This document shows, in pieces, positions 26,748 to 36,390 of a DNA stretch of 64,000 nucleotides (its first letter is position 1; each line of letters starts with the position of its first letter). The notes under the pieces were generated by a model. That model was not told where the DNA came from and did not search any database. It saw only the letters and a program-made list of their open reading frames with translations. The position numbers were made by a program, and so were the translations under genes. The stretch is from CAZHOV01 sp964534315 (GTDB lineage: Bacteria > Bacteroidota > Bacteroidia > Chitinophagales > Saprospiraceae), in assembly GCA_964534315.1 (NCBI GenBank), contig CAZHOV010000001.1, forward strand, positions 1 through 64,000. The letters are read 5' to 3'.

Positions 26748-26792
26748 ATTACAATCAGCGCAAAGCAATTAGGCCTCTGCGCTGACTGTAAT
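26748..26792. repeat. Imperfect 15-bp inverted repeat
   Basis: 26748-26762 and 26778-26792 are inverted copies with a single mismatch around a 15-nt loop. The hairpin lies between the antitoxin-like gene (ends 26661) and the convergent AIM24-family gene (ends 26803). No T-run follows, so it is a weak terminator candidate. Its position at the right edge of the AT-rich pair also allows a boundary or attachment role. Confidence 0.6.
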
Positions 26793-26802
26793 TACTACAG
26801 TT

Positions 26803-27603
26803 CTACCAACCATCCCCATCCAACATATTACCCAATCCGCCAAGAATACTACCTTCTCCTTTTCCTCCGCCAAAGTTACTTCGGCGGGCATTGGAGAGGA
26901 TGCGGTCTGACAATCGTACAAAGGGAAGACTTTGGATCCAAACTTTCCCGGGGCCTTCTAGTCGGGCAAAGAACAATCCTTCTCCGCCGAAAATAGCATT
27001 TTTGACACCGCCAACAAATTGAATGTCATAGTCGACATGTTGAGTAAACCCTGCCAGACATCCGGTATCGATTTTCAAAGTTTCCCCGATAACTAATTCT
27101 TTTTCAATAATATGGCCTCCGGCATGTAAAAATGCCAGGCCGTCACCTTCGAGTTTCTGCATGATAAATCCTTCTCCGCCGAAAAGGCCGCGACCCAGTC
27201 TTTTAGAGAATTCAATACCGACAGAGACCCCTTTGGCGGCACAGAGGAAGGCATCTTTTTGGCAAATAATTTTTCCTTCATGCTCACTTAAGTCGAGCGG
27301 GATGATCTTGCCGGGGTAGGGAGAGGCAAAAGAAAGTTTTTTCTTACCCTCACTTGTATGGGTGAAGGCGGTCATAAAGAGGCTTTCACCAGTGAGCAAG
27401 CGTTTTCCTGCAGAGAATATCTTATTCCAGACGCCCTTATCCTGTCTGCTACCATCACCGAAGATGGTCGTCATTTCGATGCCGTCTTCCATCATCATAA
27501 AAGCGCCGGCCTCAGCAATAACGGTTTCCATGGGGTCTAGTTCGATCTCAACGAATTGCATTTCTTCGCCAAATATTTGATAGTCTATTTCGTGTGCATT
27601 CAT
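26803..27603 (-). CDS. AIM24 / TIGR00266 family protein
   Basis: This 266-residue protein has the AIM24-type beta-helix fold, repeated Gly-rich strands such as '[20 protein letters not shown]', '[20 protein letters not shown]' and '[21 protein letters not shown]'. It ends with [18 protein letters not shown]. Length and motifs fit the bacterial TIGR00266 group. The name comes from a mitochondrial homologue; the bacterial function is unknown. No signal peptide is present. The gene stands alone on this strand. Confidence 0.88.
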   Translation of the reverse strand: MNAHEIDYQIFGEEMQFVEIELDPMETVIAEAGAFMMMEDGIEMTTIFGDGSRQDKGVWNKIFSAGKRLLTGESLFMTAFTHTSEGKKKLSFASPYPGKIIPLDLSEHEGKIICQKDAFLCAAKGVSVGIEFSKRLGRGLFGGEGFIMQKLEGDGLAFLHAGGHIIEKELVIGETLKIDTGCLAGFTQHVDYDIQFVGGVKNAIFGGEGLFFARLEGPGKVWIQSLPFVRLSDRILSNARRSNFGGGKGEGSILGGLGNMLDGDGW

Positions 27604-27726
27604 GTTTGTATTGGATTTTGATATGATAGTAATATATGGTTTATAAAAATAGAATAGAAAGGTTGGGATGTCAAAAATTATAGCTGAGTATTAAGGAAAA
27701 TTAGAGGAAGCGTCATTTTCTAAGCT

Positions 27727-29094
27727 TTATTCCTTATTAATCCTGTCAAAAATTAACGCGTAGTTAAAGAAAATTGAAATGGCCGTATACTTCCCTCCTT
27801 CCGGGTTACTTACTATTGAAACATCCATTTGTTCAGCAACATTATCAAAAGGATTTAAGAGAGCATTAGATGTTCTATTGGAAAAGGAATAGTCGACACC
27901 TGCAGAAAATCGGAAAGATCTAATGTTAAAATGTCCTCCCAACGATATAGAATAGATATTCCAGTCAAATTTGATCAGGGAAAATTCATTGGTTGCTGAG
28001 TTGGACACGTTTTTTTTATTGCTGTTATCTACTTTAAAACCAGCTAAGAGGGTGAAACTTTTGGAAATTCTATCCTGATAACCTATAGCGTAGTTGATGA
28101 CATCTTTTGAAGCGTCCGTTACTTTGAATTCTCCTCCCTCATCGATAATCGCGTATTTAGGGATCTCTAAAAAATATTCGGTCGTAAACAACACTTTTTG
28201 ATGGGGCGATAAAGAAAGGGTAAATCCGGCGGCGACGGACCAGGGGGCGTGGAAGCTAATTTCATCGGGAGTATTTTGAGTTTTTGTATGTTGTTCCAGG
28301 TTACCAGAAGCTTTTTTCTGAATATTGGAGAATTGATAATTTCCGGTTTGTAGAATATTGATAAATTTAGGGGTTGTCAAGGTAAGTCCAAATTTGAATT
28401 TAGGGAGTTGGTAAAGTAGTCCGAATTTGGTAAGTAAGGAGCCATTGACACTATACTTAAATTGTCTGAATCTCCTCAAATAGTGGAGTACTTCAGAATC
28501 GGTGGCAGATTTGGTCAAAATGCCTTCAACATCAATAAGTTGACGATGATTATTGAAGGCTAGGAACTGAGTGACCCCGATTTTGAATTTGGGATTTACC
28601 TGGTAGGACATCCCCAGTCCTCCCCAGGTTTCGTTGATGTTGTTATCATAATGAACATTCCCGGTAAAGAACCTTCCGTCTTCTAATTCTTGCGTGTATT
28701 GCCCCTTGAGTTCTGCTTCAACTTCCCGCTTTTTAAACAACGTAAAGGCGGTAGTGATCCGGTCTGTTTTCAGAGGATTAAACTCAATCACCAGAATATT
28801 TGGCAGAAGGCTTAAGTCCGTTATTATTTGATTATTGAGCTGTTCGGAGTTGGTATTAACAAAGCTGTAGGTTGGAGAAAATAAGGAAAAGGAGACCCCC
28901 CCGGTAGAATCCTCTCCGATAGCAGACGGGTTGTAATAGATGGCGCTATTATCGTCAACGCCTGCAATTACGGAGCCATTAAGTAGTTGGCCTTTCGTTC
29001 CATAATTGTTGGTCCAATAATTAGCATCTGCCTGTCCTATGGAAAGCTGAAAACCAGCCAGAAACAATAACAGGGTCCATTGAATTTTTTTCAT
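27727..29094 (-). CDS. OmpP1/FadL-like outer-membrane protein
   Basis: I start this gene at the ATG at 29094, giving 455 residues with a clear signal peptide (KKIQWTLLLFLAGFQLSIGQ). A longer frame to 29238 would run into the divergent tolC gene. After the signal comes 'NYWTNNYGTKGQLLNGSVIAGVDDNSAIYYNPSAIG', whose 'AIYYNPSAIG' is the typical FadL/TodX start where Ala-x-x-x-N-P-A occurs. The rest consists of amphipathic strands ending in NYALIFDRINKE. It probably forms a barrel for hydrophobic compounds. It is divergent from the tolC operon. Confidence 0.75.
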   Translation of the reverse strand: MKKIQWTLLLFLAGFQLSIGQADANYWTNNYGTKGQLLNGSVIAGVDDNSAIYYNPSAIGEDSTGGVSFSLFSPTYSFVNTNSEQLNNQIITDLSLLPNILVIEFNPLKTDRITTAFTLFKKREVEAELKGQYTQELEDGRFFTGNVHYDNNINETWGGLGMSYQVNPKFKIGVTQFLAFNNHRQLIDVEGILTKSATDSEVLHYLRRFRQFKYSVNGSLLTKFGLLYQLPKFKFGLTLTTPKFINILQTGNYQFSNIQKKASGNLEQHTKTQNTPDEISFHAPWSVAAGFTLSLSPHQKVLFTTEYFLEIPKYAIIDEGGEFKVTDASKDVINYAIGYQDRISKSFTLLAGFKVDNSNKKNVSNSATNEFSLIKFDWNIYSISLGGHFNIRSFRFSAGVDYSFSNRTSNALLNPFDNVAEQMDVSIVSNPEGGKYTAISIFFNYALIFDRINKE

Positions 29095-29147
29095 TAATCC
29101 AAAATAAAGGTTCCTTAATATAAATTGTTCGGTCACCTGTGGGCGCT

Positions 29148-29176
29148 TTTGTATACTTGTAGATAGGAAATACTTG
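29148..29176 (+). promoter_or_regulatory. Predicted promoter of the tolC-MFP operon
   Basis: TTTG at 29148-29151 and TACTTG at 29171-29176 are spaced by 19 nt, close to the Bacteroidota TTTG-N19-TAnnTTTG promoter. The tolC start codon is 24 bp further on. Confidence 0.45.
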
Positions 29177-29200
29177 TCAAAGTAAAAATTACATGAAGAA

Positions 29201-30649
29201 ATGAAAAAAATCAGCAACACCCTAGTCCTTTGTGCCATTTTTTTAATAACCTCTCCTTTATTATTTGCTCAAACCCAGGAAGTCTGGGATTTAGAAAAAT
29301 GCCTGGAATATGCCCGGGAGCACAACATTACCATACAGCGGTTAGCAGTAACGAAAGATCAATCGGAAGTAGATTTGCTAGCTGCAAACTTGTCGAGACT
29401 TCCAAGCATAAATTTCTCTACTTCGGTTGGTAGAAACTATGGTCGTACCATTGACCCGACGACCAACGTATTTAGCACGGAGGGGATTACTTTCCAGCGC
29501 TACTCTATTGATGCAGGTCTTCCAATTTATAATGCCGGCCGGATCAATAACTCGGTTAAGCAAAGCAAGAATGATCTTAAAGCATCTGAAAATAATTTGC
29601 AGTTTGGTGAATTAGAGCAGCTCAATTTGGTATCAGAGGCTTATCTGTTGGTATTAATAGCAGAAGAACAGTTGCAAGTAGCTATAAATTCGAGAGGATT
29701 AACGGAAAGTCAACTTGAGCAGACCGATAAATTGATCCAGGCAGGAACTCTCCCCGAAAACGACCGACTTGATATTTTAGCTCAGTTGGCCAGAGATGAG
29801 CAGGCTGTAGTCAATGCTCAGAATAATCTGGATAACCGATTACTGTCGATGAAGGCACTACTAAACTTACCTGTTGATTTTGAGTTTAGTTTGAAAAAGC
29901 CCAAGATCGAAATTCCGGAGGATTTTAATCCGTCCGTTTATTCGGTCATGCGGGTTTACCAAAATGCGACGCAAGCCTCACCAGAGGTTAAAGCAAGTGA
30001 GTTTCGTATGGAAAGTGCAGAACTCGGTGTTTCCATCGCGAGAAGTAGTATGTATCCAACTGTTTCCGTCTTTGCCAATTTAAATACGAATTTTTCGGAT
30101 GCAGCCAGAGAGGTGACGGGCACGGTACCTCAGACGGTATCCGATGAGGTCATTATCAATGGTACTCCGGTAACTTTCGAAACCGTTCAGCAGTTTCCTA
30201 TTTTTGATGATACCCCCTATTTCAATCAGCTGGAAAATAACTTCGGTCAGGGGTTTGGGGTGAGTTTGAGAGTGCCCATTTTTAATAATTACTCTTTTAA
30301 AGCCAATGTCGAACGGGCCAAATTAAATTCTATCAATACGAGGTTAAATCATCAGCAGTTGTTGCAGTCTTATCAAAACGACGCCTTATTGCTCGTATCA
30401 AATATAAGAGCGAATAAGGCCCAGTATGAAGCAGCCGTTCAGGCCAGAGATGCGGCGGAAGCAGCGTTTGAGAATGCCGAAAAGCGATTTCAATTAGGTG
30501 TCATCAATACCATTGAGTTCACCACTGCTAGGAATGCACTGGCTCAGGCGGAGCTTCAGGTTATCCAGGCAAAATATAATTATTTATATCAGATAAAGAC
30601 TTTAGAATGGACGATGGGTGACTATACAAAACCCATCCGGTTCTTTTAA
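29201..30649 (+). CDS. TolC-family outer-membrane efflux protein
   Basis: This 482-residue protein has a signal peptide ending at LLFAQ, then the two OEP repeats of TolC (helical hairpins). 'WDLEKCLEYAREHNITIQRL' and 'ASEFRMESAELGVSIARSSMYPTVSV' are the repeat starts, and 'FGVSLRVPIFNNYSFKANVERA' is the second-repeat barrel entry. It should form a trimeric outer-membrane exit duct. The adaptor gene starts 21 bp downstream, as in type I or tripartite exporters. Confidence 0.9.
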   Translation: MKKISNTLVLCAIFLITSPLLFAQTQEVWDLEKCLEYAREHNITIQRLAVTKDQSEVDLLAANLSRLPSINFSTSVGRNYGRTIDPTTNVFSTEGITFQRYSIDAGLPIYNAGRINNSVKQSKNDLKASENNLQFGELEQLNLVSEAYLLVLIAEEQLQVAINSRGLTESQLEQTDKLIQAGTLPENDRLDILAQLARDEQAVVNAQNNLDNRLLSMKALLNLPVDFEFSLKKPKIEIPEDFNPSVYSVMRVYQNATQASPEVKASEFRMESAELGVSIARSSMYPTVSVFANLNTNFSDAAREVTGTVPQTVSDEVIINGTPVTFETVQQFPIFDDTPYFNQLENNFGQGFGVSLRVPIFNNYSFKANVERAKLNSINTRLNHQQLLQSYQNDALLLVSNIRANKAQYEAAVQARDAAEAAFENAEKRFQLGVINTIEFTTARNALAQAELQVIQAKYNYLYQIKTLEWTMGDYTKPIRFF

Positions 30650-30670
30650 AGAAAAGAAAATTCACCTGTC

Positions 30671-32095
30671 ATGACAAAACAAAAAAAACGAAACAATCGG
30701 CTAATCATCATTATAGCCGCTGTAGTGGTCTTATTAATTGTTGCTGCTATAATTAAAGGGCGGTCTCAACAAAGAGGGGAAGAAGTAGAAGTGGAAAAGG
30801 TAGAGCGGAGAGTGATCGTAGAAAAAGTCTCCGCAAGCGGAAAGATATTCCCTGAAACGGAAGTCAAGATCAGTTCTGACGTCTCCGGGGAGGTCGTTGA
30901 GTTGGAAGTTGAAGAGGGCGATTCGGTAAAGATGGGGCAATTGCTAGCACGCATTGATCCTGATGCCTATCAATCGGCAGTAGAACGTGGAAAAGCAAGT
31001 GTGGACAATGCCAAGGCGCAAGTAGCAAATGCCAGGGCAGGTATTGAGCGAAGTAAAGCGCAATACATACAGGCTAAGGCCCAAAAAGAACAAATCGAAG
31101 CGCAGTTGGAAAATGCAAAGGCTATTCACCAGCGCAATGAGCAATTGAAAGCTGAAAAGGTGATCTCGGATGCGGATTATGATGCCTCTTTATCGAATCT
31201 AAGGGCCTTGGAAGCAAACCTGCGATCGGCAGAGGCAAATGTTTCATCTGCGGAAGCTAGCCTGGAATCGGCCAAACAAAGTACCGAAGCTGCCAGCTTT
31301 AATGTGAAGAGCGCCGAGGCTTCTCTGAAAGAACTTCAAACCAACCTGCGAAGAACGTCTATTTATGCCCCTGTTACGGGAATCGTTTCTCAATTAAATG
31401 TTGAACAAGGCGAGCGGGTTGTGGGAACCATACAAATGACGGGTACCGAGCTGATGCGTATTGCCAATATGAGTACGATGGAGGTACAGGTAGATGTTAA
31501 CGAAAATGATGTAGTCCGCGTATCGCTAGGTGATCCGGTCATTATCGACGTAGATGCCTACCTGGACCGTGAATTTAAAGGGGTGGTCACTGAAATTGCC
31601 AGTTCTGCCAGCAATGCCGGAACAGTAGCGCTTACTACTGATCAGGTGACTAATTTTGTAGTCAAGGTCCGGATCTCTCCTGAGTCTTATGCAGATCTGA
31701 TCTCTGAGCAAAATCCTTATCCCTTCCGTCCGGGCATGTCCGCCTCTGTAGATATTGTTACAGAAACTAAAGGGGATGTACTCAGTATTCCTATTCAATC
31801 AGTGACTACACGTGAAAAAGAACAGGACGAAGCTAAAAAGAAAAAGGTTAGTCTGGAAGATGAAGAACTGATGGAGGTAGTTTTTGTAAAAGATGGAGAC
31901 AAAGTGAAAATGGTAAAAGTCCAAACAGGTATTCAAGATGATGATTTTATCGAAATTACCGAAGGTCTCAGCGGTGATGAAGAGGTGGTAACTGGTCCTT
32001 ATAGCGCCATCTCCCGAAAACTAGATGATGGAGATCAGATTAAGATTAAGGAAGAAGATGACGGGGGCTGGGGCAAAGATGAAGAGGATGAGTAG
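30671..32095 (+). CDS. Membrane-fusion (periplasmic adaptor) protein, HlyD/MacA-like
   Basis: This 474-residue protein has one N-terminal membrane helix (residues about 11-27, LIIIIAAVVVLLIVAAIIKG). A split lipoyl domain (VSGEVVELEVEEGDSVKMGQLLARID with the partner ...APVTGIVSQLNVEQGERV) flanks an Ala-rich coiled-coil hairpin of about 120 residues. Beta-barrel and membrane-proximal domains follow. It ends in an acidic tail (EEDDGGWGKDEEDE). It would link TolC to an inner-membrane pump, but no ABC or RND pump gene follows; instead a glycosyltransferase overlaps its end by 8 bp. Confidence 0.9.
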   Translation: MTKQKKRNNRLIIIIAAVVVLLIVAAIIKGRSQQRGEEVEVEKVERRVIVEKVSASGKIFPETEVKISSDVSGEVVELEVEEGDSVKMGQLLARIDPDAYQSAVERGKASVDNAKAQVANARAGIERSKAQYIQAKAQKEQIEAQLENAKAIHQRNEQLKAEKVISDADYDASLSNLRALEANLRSAEANVSSAEASLESAKQSTEAASFNVKSAEASLKELQTNLRRTSIYAPVTGIVSQLNVEQGERVVGTIQMTGTELMRIANMSTMEVQVDVNENDVVRVSLGDPVIIDVDAYLDREFKGVVTEIASSASNAGTVALTTDQVTNFVVKVRISPESYADLISEQNPYPFRPGMSASVDIVTETKGDVLSIPIQSVTTREKEQDEAKKKKVSLEDEELMEVVFVKDGDKVKMVKVQTGIQDDDFIEITEGLSGDEEVVTGPYSAISRKLDDGDQIKIKEEDDGGWGKDEEDE

Positions 32096-32684
32096 GGCAT
32101 TAATCATTTTTATTAAAAATCCGGAAAAGGGGAAGGTGAAAACCAGGCTTGCCCAAACGGTGGGCAATGATCGGGCATTACAGATCTACCAAGCCTTATT
32201 AGAAAAAACGAGAACAGTAGCGCTGGCGGTCAAAGCTAAGCGCTTTCTTTTTTACAGCCAATGGATCAATGAGTTGGATAACTGGTCTGGGGAGGATTTT
32301 GATAAAAGGGTACAAGAGGGAAATTCTCTTGGCGACCGGATGAAGAATGCTTTTGGTGAGGCTTTGAAAAGGCATGCTAAAGGTATCATCATCGGTAGCG
32401 ATTGCCCGTTAATCTCTAAAGAAATTATAGAAGAAGCGTATCAAAAACTGGACGACAAAGACTTCGTTCTAGGTCCGGCTCTAGATGGTGGCTATTATCT
32501 TTTGGGCATGAAAACACTCCAGCCGGCAGTTTTTGAAGATATGGAATGGAGTACGGATAAAGTTTTAGAGGAGACGATCAAAAGAATTAAAGCTTTACAG
32601 GCATCCTACTACGGACTCCCCGCTCTGCCGGATATTGATTATGAAGAAGATTGGGAAAAGTATGGCTGGAAACTTTTTGATTGA
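32088..32684 (+). CDS. TIGR04282-type small glycosyltransferase
   Basis: I start at the ATG at 32088 because the conserved N-terminus 'MSRALIIFIKNPEKGKVKTR' begins there. An upstream in-frame start at 32025 would add 21 residues encoded inside the adaptor gene. The 198-residue protein has the nucleotide-sugar fold with 'IIGSDCPLI' and 'LGPALDGGYYLLGM', typical of the family named for arsenosugar biosynthesis (TIGR04282). The start codon overlaps the adaptor stop (ATGAGTAG), so translation is coupled. The real substrate here is unknown. Confidence 0.85.
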   Translation: MSRALIIFIKNPEKGKVKTRLAQTVGNDRALQIYQALLEKTRTVALAVKAKRFLFYSQWINELDNWSGEDFDKRVQEGNSLGDRMKNAFGEALKRHAKGIIIGSDCPLISKEIIEEAYQKLDDKDFVLGPALDGGYYLLGMKTLQPAVFEDMEWSTDKVLEETIKRIKALQASYYGLPALPDIDYEEDWEKYGWKLFD

Positions 32685-32736
32685 TGATGGTAGTGCAGAC
32701 TTTAGCCTCTAGGTCCTTTATGATTAGTATTCTTTA

Positions 32737-33261
32737 TTATTCATTGTCCAAATACCGCGCTTTCAAAACCTCCATATGATGGAGCTCATGTCCTGTAATG
32801 ATAAACCCTAATGCTAATACTGAAACAGCCTGTCCATTAGCCGTACCTATGCGCTGAAAAGCCTTTTCGTCAAAATTTTTAAATAATTGGATGGTGGCTT
32901 CCCTTACGGCTTTGTATTCATCAATAATCGATTGAGGACTCCGATTGCCAGCGTTGCTGTTTGGGACATAGTCGTTGTGCTCAAAGCCGGGGATGGGTGT
33001 TTGGTCGTTTCGGGCAATACGAAGTGCCCGATTGGTCATGATCCGTTCAGTATCCATCAAATGGACGAGTAACTCTTTGATGGTCCATTTTCCGGTTTCG
33101 TAGGTATGCTCCCATTTTTCAGATGACAGGGATTCTAGCAATTCCAAGGTTTGGATGGTGTTTAGGGAAAGAACTTCCAGGAAATTGTCTCCTTCGACCT
33201 TACTAATATAAGATTGGTAATAAGGGGCATATTCAGCTGAAGATGGGCGTGCGTGATACAT
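32737..33261 (-). CDS. DinB-family metal-dependent protein
   Basis: This 174-residue four-helix protein has the DinB/DUF664 metal ligands: His in 'WTIKELLVHLMDTERIM' and the pair in 'ITGHELHHMEVLKARYL'. The N-terminal 'RPSSAEYAPYYQSYISKVEG' is typical of the Bacteroidota subgroup. Members are often thiol-dependent (bacillithiol-type) S-transferases or of unknown activity. It starts 13 bp after the P450 stop on the same strand, so the two are probably co-transcribed. A role in P450-linked detoxification is possible but not shown. Confidence 0.85.
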   Translation of the reverse strand: MYHARPSSAEYAPYYQSYISKVEGDNFLEVLSLNTIQTLELLESLSSEKWEHTYETGKWTIKELLVHLMDTERIMTNRALRIARNDQTPIPGFEHNDYVPNSNAGNRSPQSIIDEYKAVREATIQLFKNFDEKAFQRIGTANGQAVSVLALGFIITGHELHHMEVLKARYLDNE

Positions 33262-33274
33262 AACAATCTTTTTA

Positions 33275-34687
33275 TTAATGTACGATGACTTTTAGTTGTT
33301 CATAGCGATAGATGCCGTTATCCCTATCAGTAACGAACCGGAAGGGTTGATTCTTACTTATTTGGATGTGATCTGCTCTTTTTATTAATTCGTTTAGCGC
33401 CAGCTTTACTTGTAGTCTTGCCAGGTTTGCCCCAATGCAAAAGTGAGGTCCCTTTCCGAAACTCAAATGTTGTTTGGCGTTGCTGCGGTCCAGGTTGAAC
33501 CGACACCCAAGATCAAACTTTTCAGGGTCTGTATTGGCGGCTCCTACCATTAATATTACAATGGCTCCTTCGGGAATTACCTGATCTACAATCTTAACTT
33601 CTTTTTTTGTTCGTCTCAAAAACCTGGTAACAGGGGTATAATACCGTAGTGCTTCTTCAATGAAGGAATCAATCTTTTCCGGGTTGGCTTTCAATGTTTT
33701 AAACTGCAGAGGATGAGTGGCCAGGTGGACAAAGCAATTGGATAATAAGCTGGAAACCGTTTCATAACCGGCAAAAAGAATGAATGCGCAAGCCATGATC
33801 ATTTCTGTCAACGTGACCTGCTTTTTTTCAATTAATTGGGCAAATCGAGGTAAAATATTTCCATCCTTACTACTGTTTTTATCCTTTTTTGCTTCATTTA
33901 AATTGTGGCCCACAGCAAGCATAAGGTTAAAAAGTGGGCTGATCCCTTTGGGAAGGTGCTGAAAATTGGGGCGGGGAATCTCTAATTTTTTATTGGTGAT
34001 CTTTACAGCGGCTCTTAGTTCTTTCATTCCTTTGCTTCCGATAAGGCGGTATAACTGGAGTAGCCTGGGTAGGTTTTTTAGGATCTCCATTGAAATGGCG
34101 GCCTTTTCCTGAACATTGGGTGTGTTTTTTCTTCTGGGGCCTGTACCACCCGTTACGAAGAGCGCTTTATTAATGGCGATGGCGTTCTCGTGAAGTTGCT
34201 GTATAGCGTTGCTATCTTTAGGTAGGTTAAAAAGTACAGCCAAAACGCCAAGTGGGATAGGAATGGCCCAGGATTGGAAGAGCTCAGGCTCTTTTTGTGA
34301 AAAAAGCTCATCTGTAGCTTTTTTTACTATAGAAGTGATCGATGCTTCCAGTTTTTCCAGGTGTTTAGGCGTAAAGGCCACGGAAATAGCTGAGCGGACA
34401 CGCTTATGTGTCGACCCGTCCATTAAAGCAAAAAAAGGGCTTTTCTTAACAGGGATAATTTGATTGCTGAACAGGGAAGGGTCGGCAAAGGCTCTTTTGA
34501 CTGTTTCGTGGTGGTGTACTACATAAAAGGAATTTTCCTGAGGTACTTTATATACGGGCTTTTGGTGAACTTGCCGGAGCCAATCATAGTATGGCCAAGG
34601 CGTTTCCCGTGGGTGCCTCGCCAAGAGATCCAGTTCATTAATGTTATCAAGATTATGAAAAGGGCATGTTCCTGTAGTTTTGGTCAT
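33275..34687 (-). CDS. Cytochrome P450
   Basis: This 470-residue class I bacterial P450 has its haem-binding loop as FGKGPHFCIGANLAR, with Cys417 as axial ligand. The I-helix oxygen-binding motif is ILFAGYETVSS (A-G-x-E-T) and the K-helix ExxR is EEALRYYTPVTR. It needs ferredoxin and a reductase, neither encoded nearby. It is divergent from the CrtI-type desaturase gene across 161 bp of AT-rich DNA and upstream of the DinB gene. The natural substrate is probably a lipid or terpenoid acted on by the neighbouring enzymes; this is inference. Confidence 0.93.
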   Translation of the reverse strand: MTKTTGTCPFHNLDNINELDLLARHPRETPWPYYDWLRQVHQKPVYKVPQENSFYVVHHHETVKRAFADPSLFSNQIIPVKKSPFFALMDGSTHKRVRSAISVAFTPKHLEKLEASITSIVKKATDELFSQKEPELFQSWAIPIPLGVLAVLFNLPKDSNAIQQLHENAIAINKALFVTGGTGPRRKNTPNVQEKAAISMEILKNLPRLLQLYRLIGSKGMKELRAAVKITNKKLEIPRPNFQHLPKGISPLFNLMLAVGHNLNEAKKDKNSSKDGNILPRFAQLIEKKQVTLTEMIMACAFILFAGYETVSSLLSNCFVHLATHPLQFKTLKANPEKIDSFIEEALRYYTPVTRFLRRTKKEVKIVDQVIPEGAIVILMVGAANTDPEKFDLGCRFNLDRSNAKQHLSFGKGPHFCIGANLARLQVKLALNELIKRADHIQISKNQPFRFVTDRDNGIYRYEQLKVIVH

Positions 34688-34848
34688 CCTTTTTCCAGTT
34701 TGGGCGGATAGAGAAATTCTTCTATTTTATTAGAATTACTAAGGTATAAATGTATAAAAACAATTATATTAACGAATAGACTATTAATATTTAATATTTT
34801 TAGGCGCAGATTTACATAGAACCCACATACAAATTTCATTTTACAATC

Positions 34849-36390
34849 ATGAAAGATGTGTTTTTTGCAAAAAACCAAGGTTCCGGAAAAAATAAACAGG
34901 CTGTCATTATTGGGAGCGGGATTGCCGGAATGGCCACGGCAATCCGGCTAGCAGTGCAAGGTATGGACGTGTCTATTTATGAAGCCAATGATTCTGCGGG
35001 TGGTAAGATGAGTGAGTGGCGCAAAGATGATTTTCGCTTCGATATAGGCCCTTCTGTTTTTACGATGGCAAAATATGTGGAAGAGCTTTTTCAACTAGCA
35101 GGAAAAGCAACTGAAGATTATGTCGAAATCCTGAGACCAGAACTACCTTTTAATTATTTTTTTGATGATGGGATAGTGTTGAATTTTTATGCAGATCTGG
35201 AGAAATTAGTGGACGAACTTGCTTCTAAGACCATCGACAATAAAAAAACCATTCAGCATTTCCTTGATGATATCGCGACGAAATATCGGTTGACCGATAA
35301 AGTTTTTCTTCAGCAATCCTTGCATATCATTTCTAATTACTGGTCTAAAGAGGTGGTGAAAGGGGTATTGAACTTTCACAAAGTGGAAGTCTTTCGAAGT
35401 ATGGATGATGCGAATAAGCGAAATTTTAAAGACCATCATACGAGAAGGCTTTTCAATGCTTTTGCCAGTTATATGGGGTCAAATCCCTACAAGGCTCCGG
35501 GCGTTTTAAATGTCATTGCTCACTTTCAGCTCAATACGGGTATTTTTTTTCCTGTTGGAGGGATGTATGCTATTTCAAAAGCTTTAGTCCGGTTGGCTAC
35601 AGAATTAGGGGTGCGTATTCACCTCAATACAAGGGTCGATCAGATCATGGTCCAAAATAAAAAAGCAGTAGGCATAAAAGTTGGTGATCAACTGATCAGG
35701 GGCGATTATATCATTAGCAATGCAGATGTCAATAATACTTATAAGTATTTACTTGCTGACCAGAAGCATCCGAGAATTTTTCTGGACCGGCAAAAATCGC
35801 ACTCTGCACTGGTTTTTCTCCTGGGCATTAAAGGAACATTTCCGCAACTCACCCTTCATAATATGTTGTTAAGTGAGGATATGGAAAGTGAGTACGACAC
35901 GATTTTCAATAATGGTGATATTGGTGATGACTTTTCCATTTACTTATATGTCAGCAGCAAGTGTAACCCTACGGATGCCCCTCCAGGTCACGAAAACTGG
36001 TATATTTTGATCAATGCTCCACATCTACAGGGGCAAGATTGGGAGTCTATTATTAAAAAGGTAAGAAAGCGTCTAATTGAAAGGCTTAGCCATATTCTCG
36101 GGCAAGATATTGAACCACTCATCGTTTTAGAGCGCGTACAAGATCCGCGGACGTTTGAGCAACACACCCGCACGGCACTGGGGGCTATATATGGAAATAG
36201 TTTTAATGGTACCTTCTCTGTCTTTCTGAGACATCCCAACTTTTCTCAACAGATCAAGAATTTATACTTCTGTGGGGGTACGGTCCATCCTGGAGCTGGA
36301 GTGCCTCTTTCTATTTTGTCTGGAAAAATTGTAGCCGAACTGATCAGGAAGAAAGTGGCTGCTAAAAAACCGCTTTCTCGTGTCTCCTGA
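34849..36390 (+). CDS. CrtI-family FAD-dependent desaturase/oxidoreductase
   Basis: This 513-residue protein has the dinucleotide-binding motif 'VIIGSGIAGMATAIRLAVQG' at about residues 20-39, continued by 'VSIYEANDSAGGKMSEW'. The C-terminal 'NLYFCGGTVHPGAGVPLSIL' is diagnostic for phytoene-desaturase-like (CrtI/CrtD/CrtO) flavoenzymes. 'HFQLNTGIFFPVGGMYAISK' matches the substrate-entry region. No phytoene synthase or other carotenoid gene is in the window, so the substrate may be a carotenoid intermediate or another isoprenoid. It overlaps the next gene by 11 bp. Confidence 0.88.
   Translation: MKDVFFAKNQGSGKNKQAVIIGSGIAGMATAIRLAVQGMDVSIYEANDSAGGKMSEWRKDDFRFDIGPSVFTMAKYVEELFQLAGKATEDYVEILRPELPFNYFFDDGIVLNFYADLEKLVDELASKTIDNKKTIQHFLDDIATKYRLTDKVFLQQSLHIISNYWSKEVVKGVLNFHKVEVFRSMDDANKRNFKDHHTRRLFNAFASYMGSNPYKAPGVLNVIAHFQLNTGIFFPVGGMYAISKALVRLATELGVRIHLNTRVDQIMVQNKKAVGIKVGDQLIRGDYIISNADVNNTYKYLLADQKHPRIFLDRQKSHSALVFLLGIKGTFPQLTLHNMLLSEDMESEYDTIFNNGDIGDDFSIYLYVSSKCNPTDAPPGHENWYILINAPHLQGQDWESIIKKVRKRLIERLSHILGQDIEPLIVLERVQDPRTFEQHTRTALGAIYGNSFNGTFSVFLRHPNFSQQIKNLYFCGGTVHPGAGVPLSILSGKIVAELIRKKVAAKKPLSRVS

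Noticed and set aside
26745..26996. Open frame on the + strand over the end of the AIM24 gene
   Set aside because: It overlaps the inverted repeat and the antisense of a well-conserved protein and shows no domain or initiation signals.
27727..29238. Longer N-terminal extension of the FadL-like protein (start 29238)
   Set aside because: It would overlap the tolC start and place 48 residues before a perfect signal peptide at 29094.
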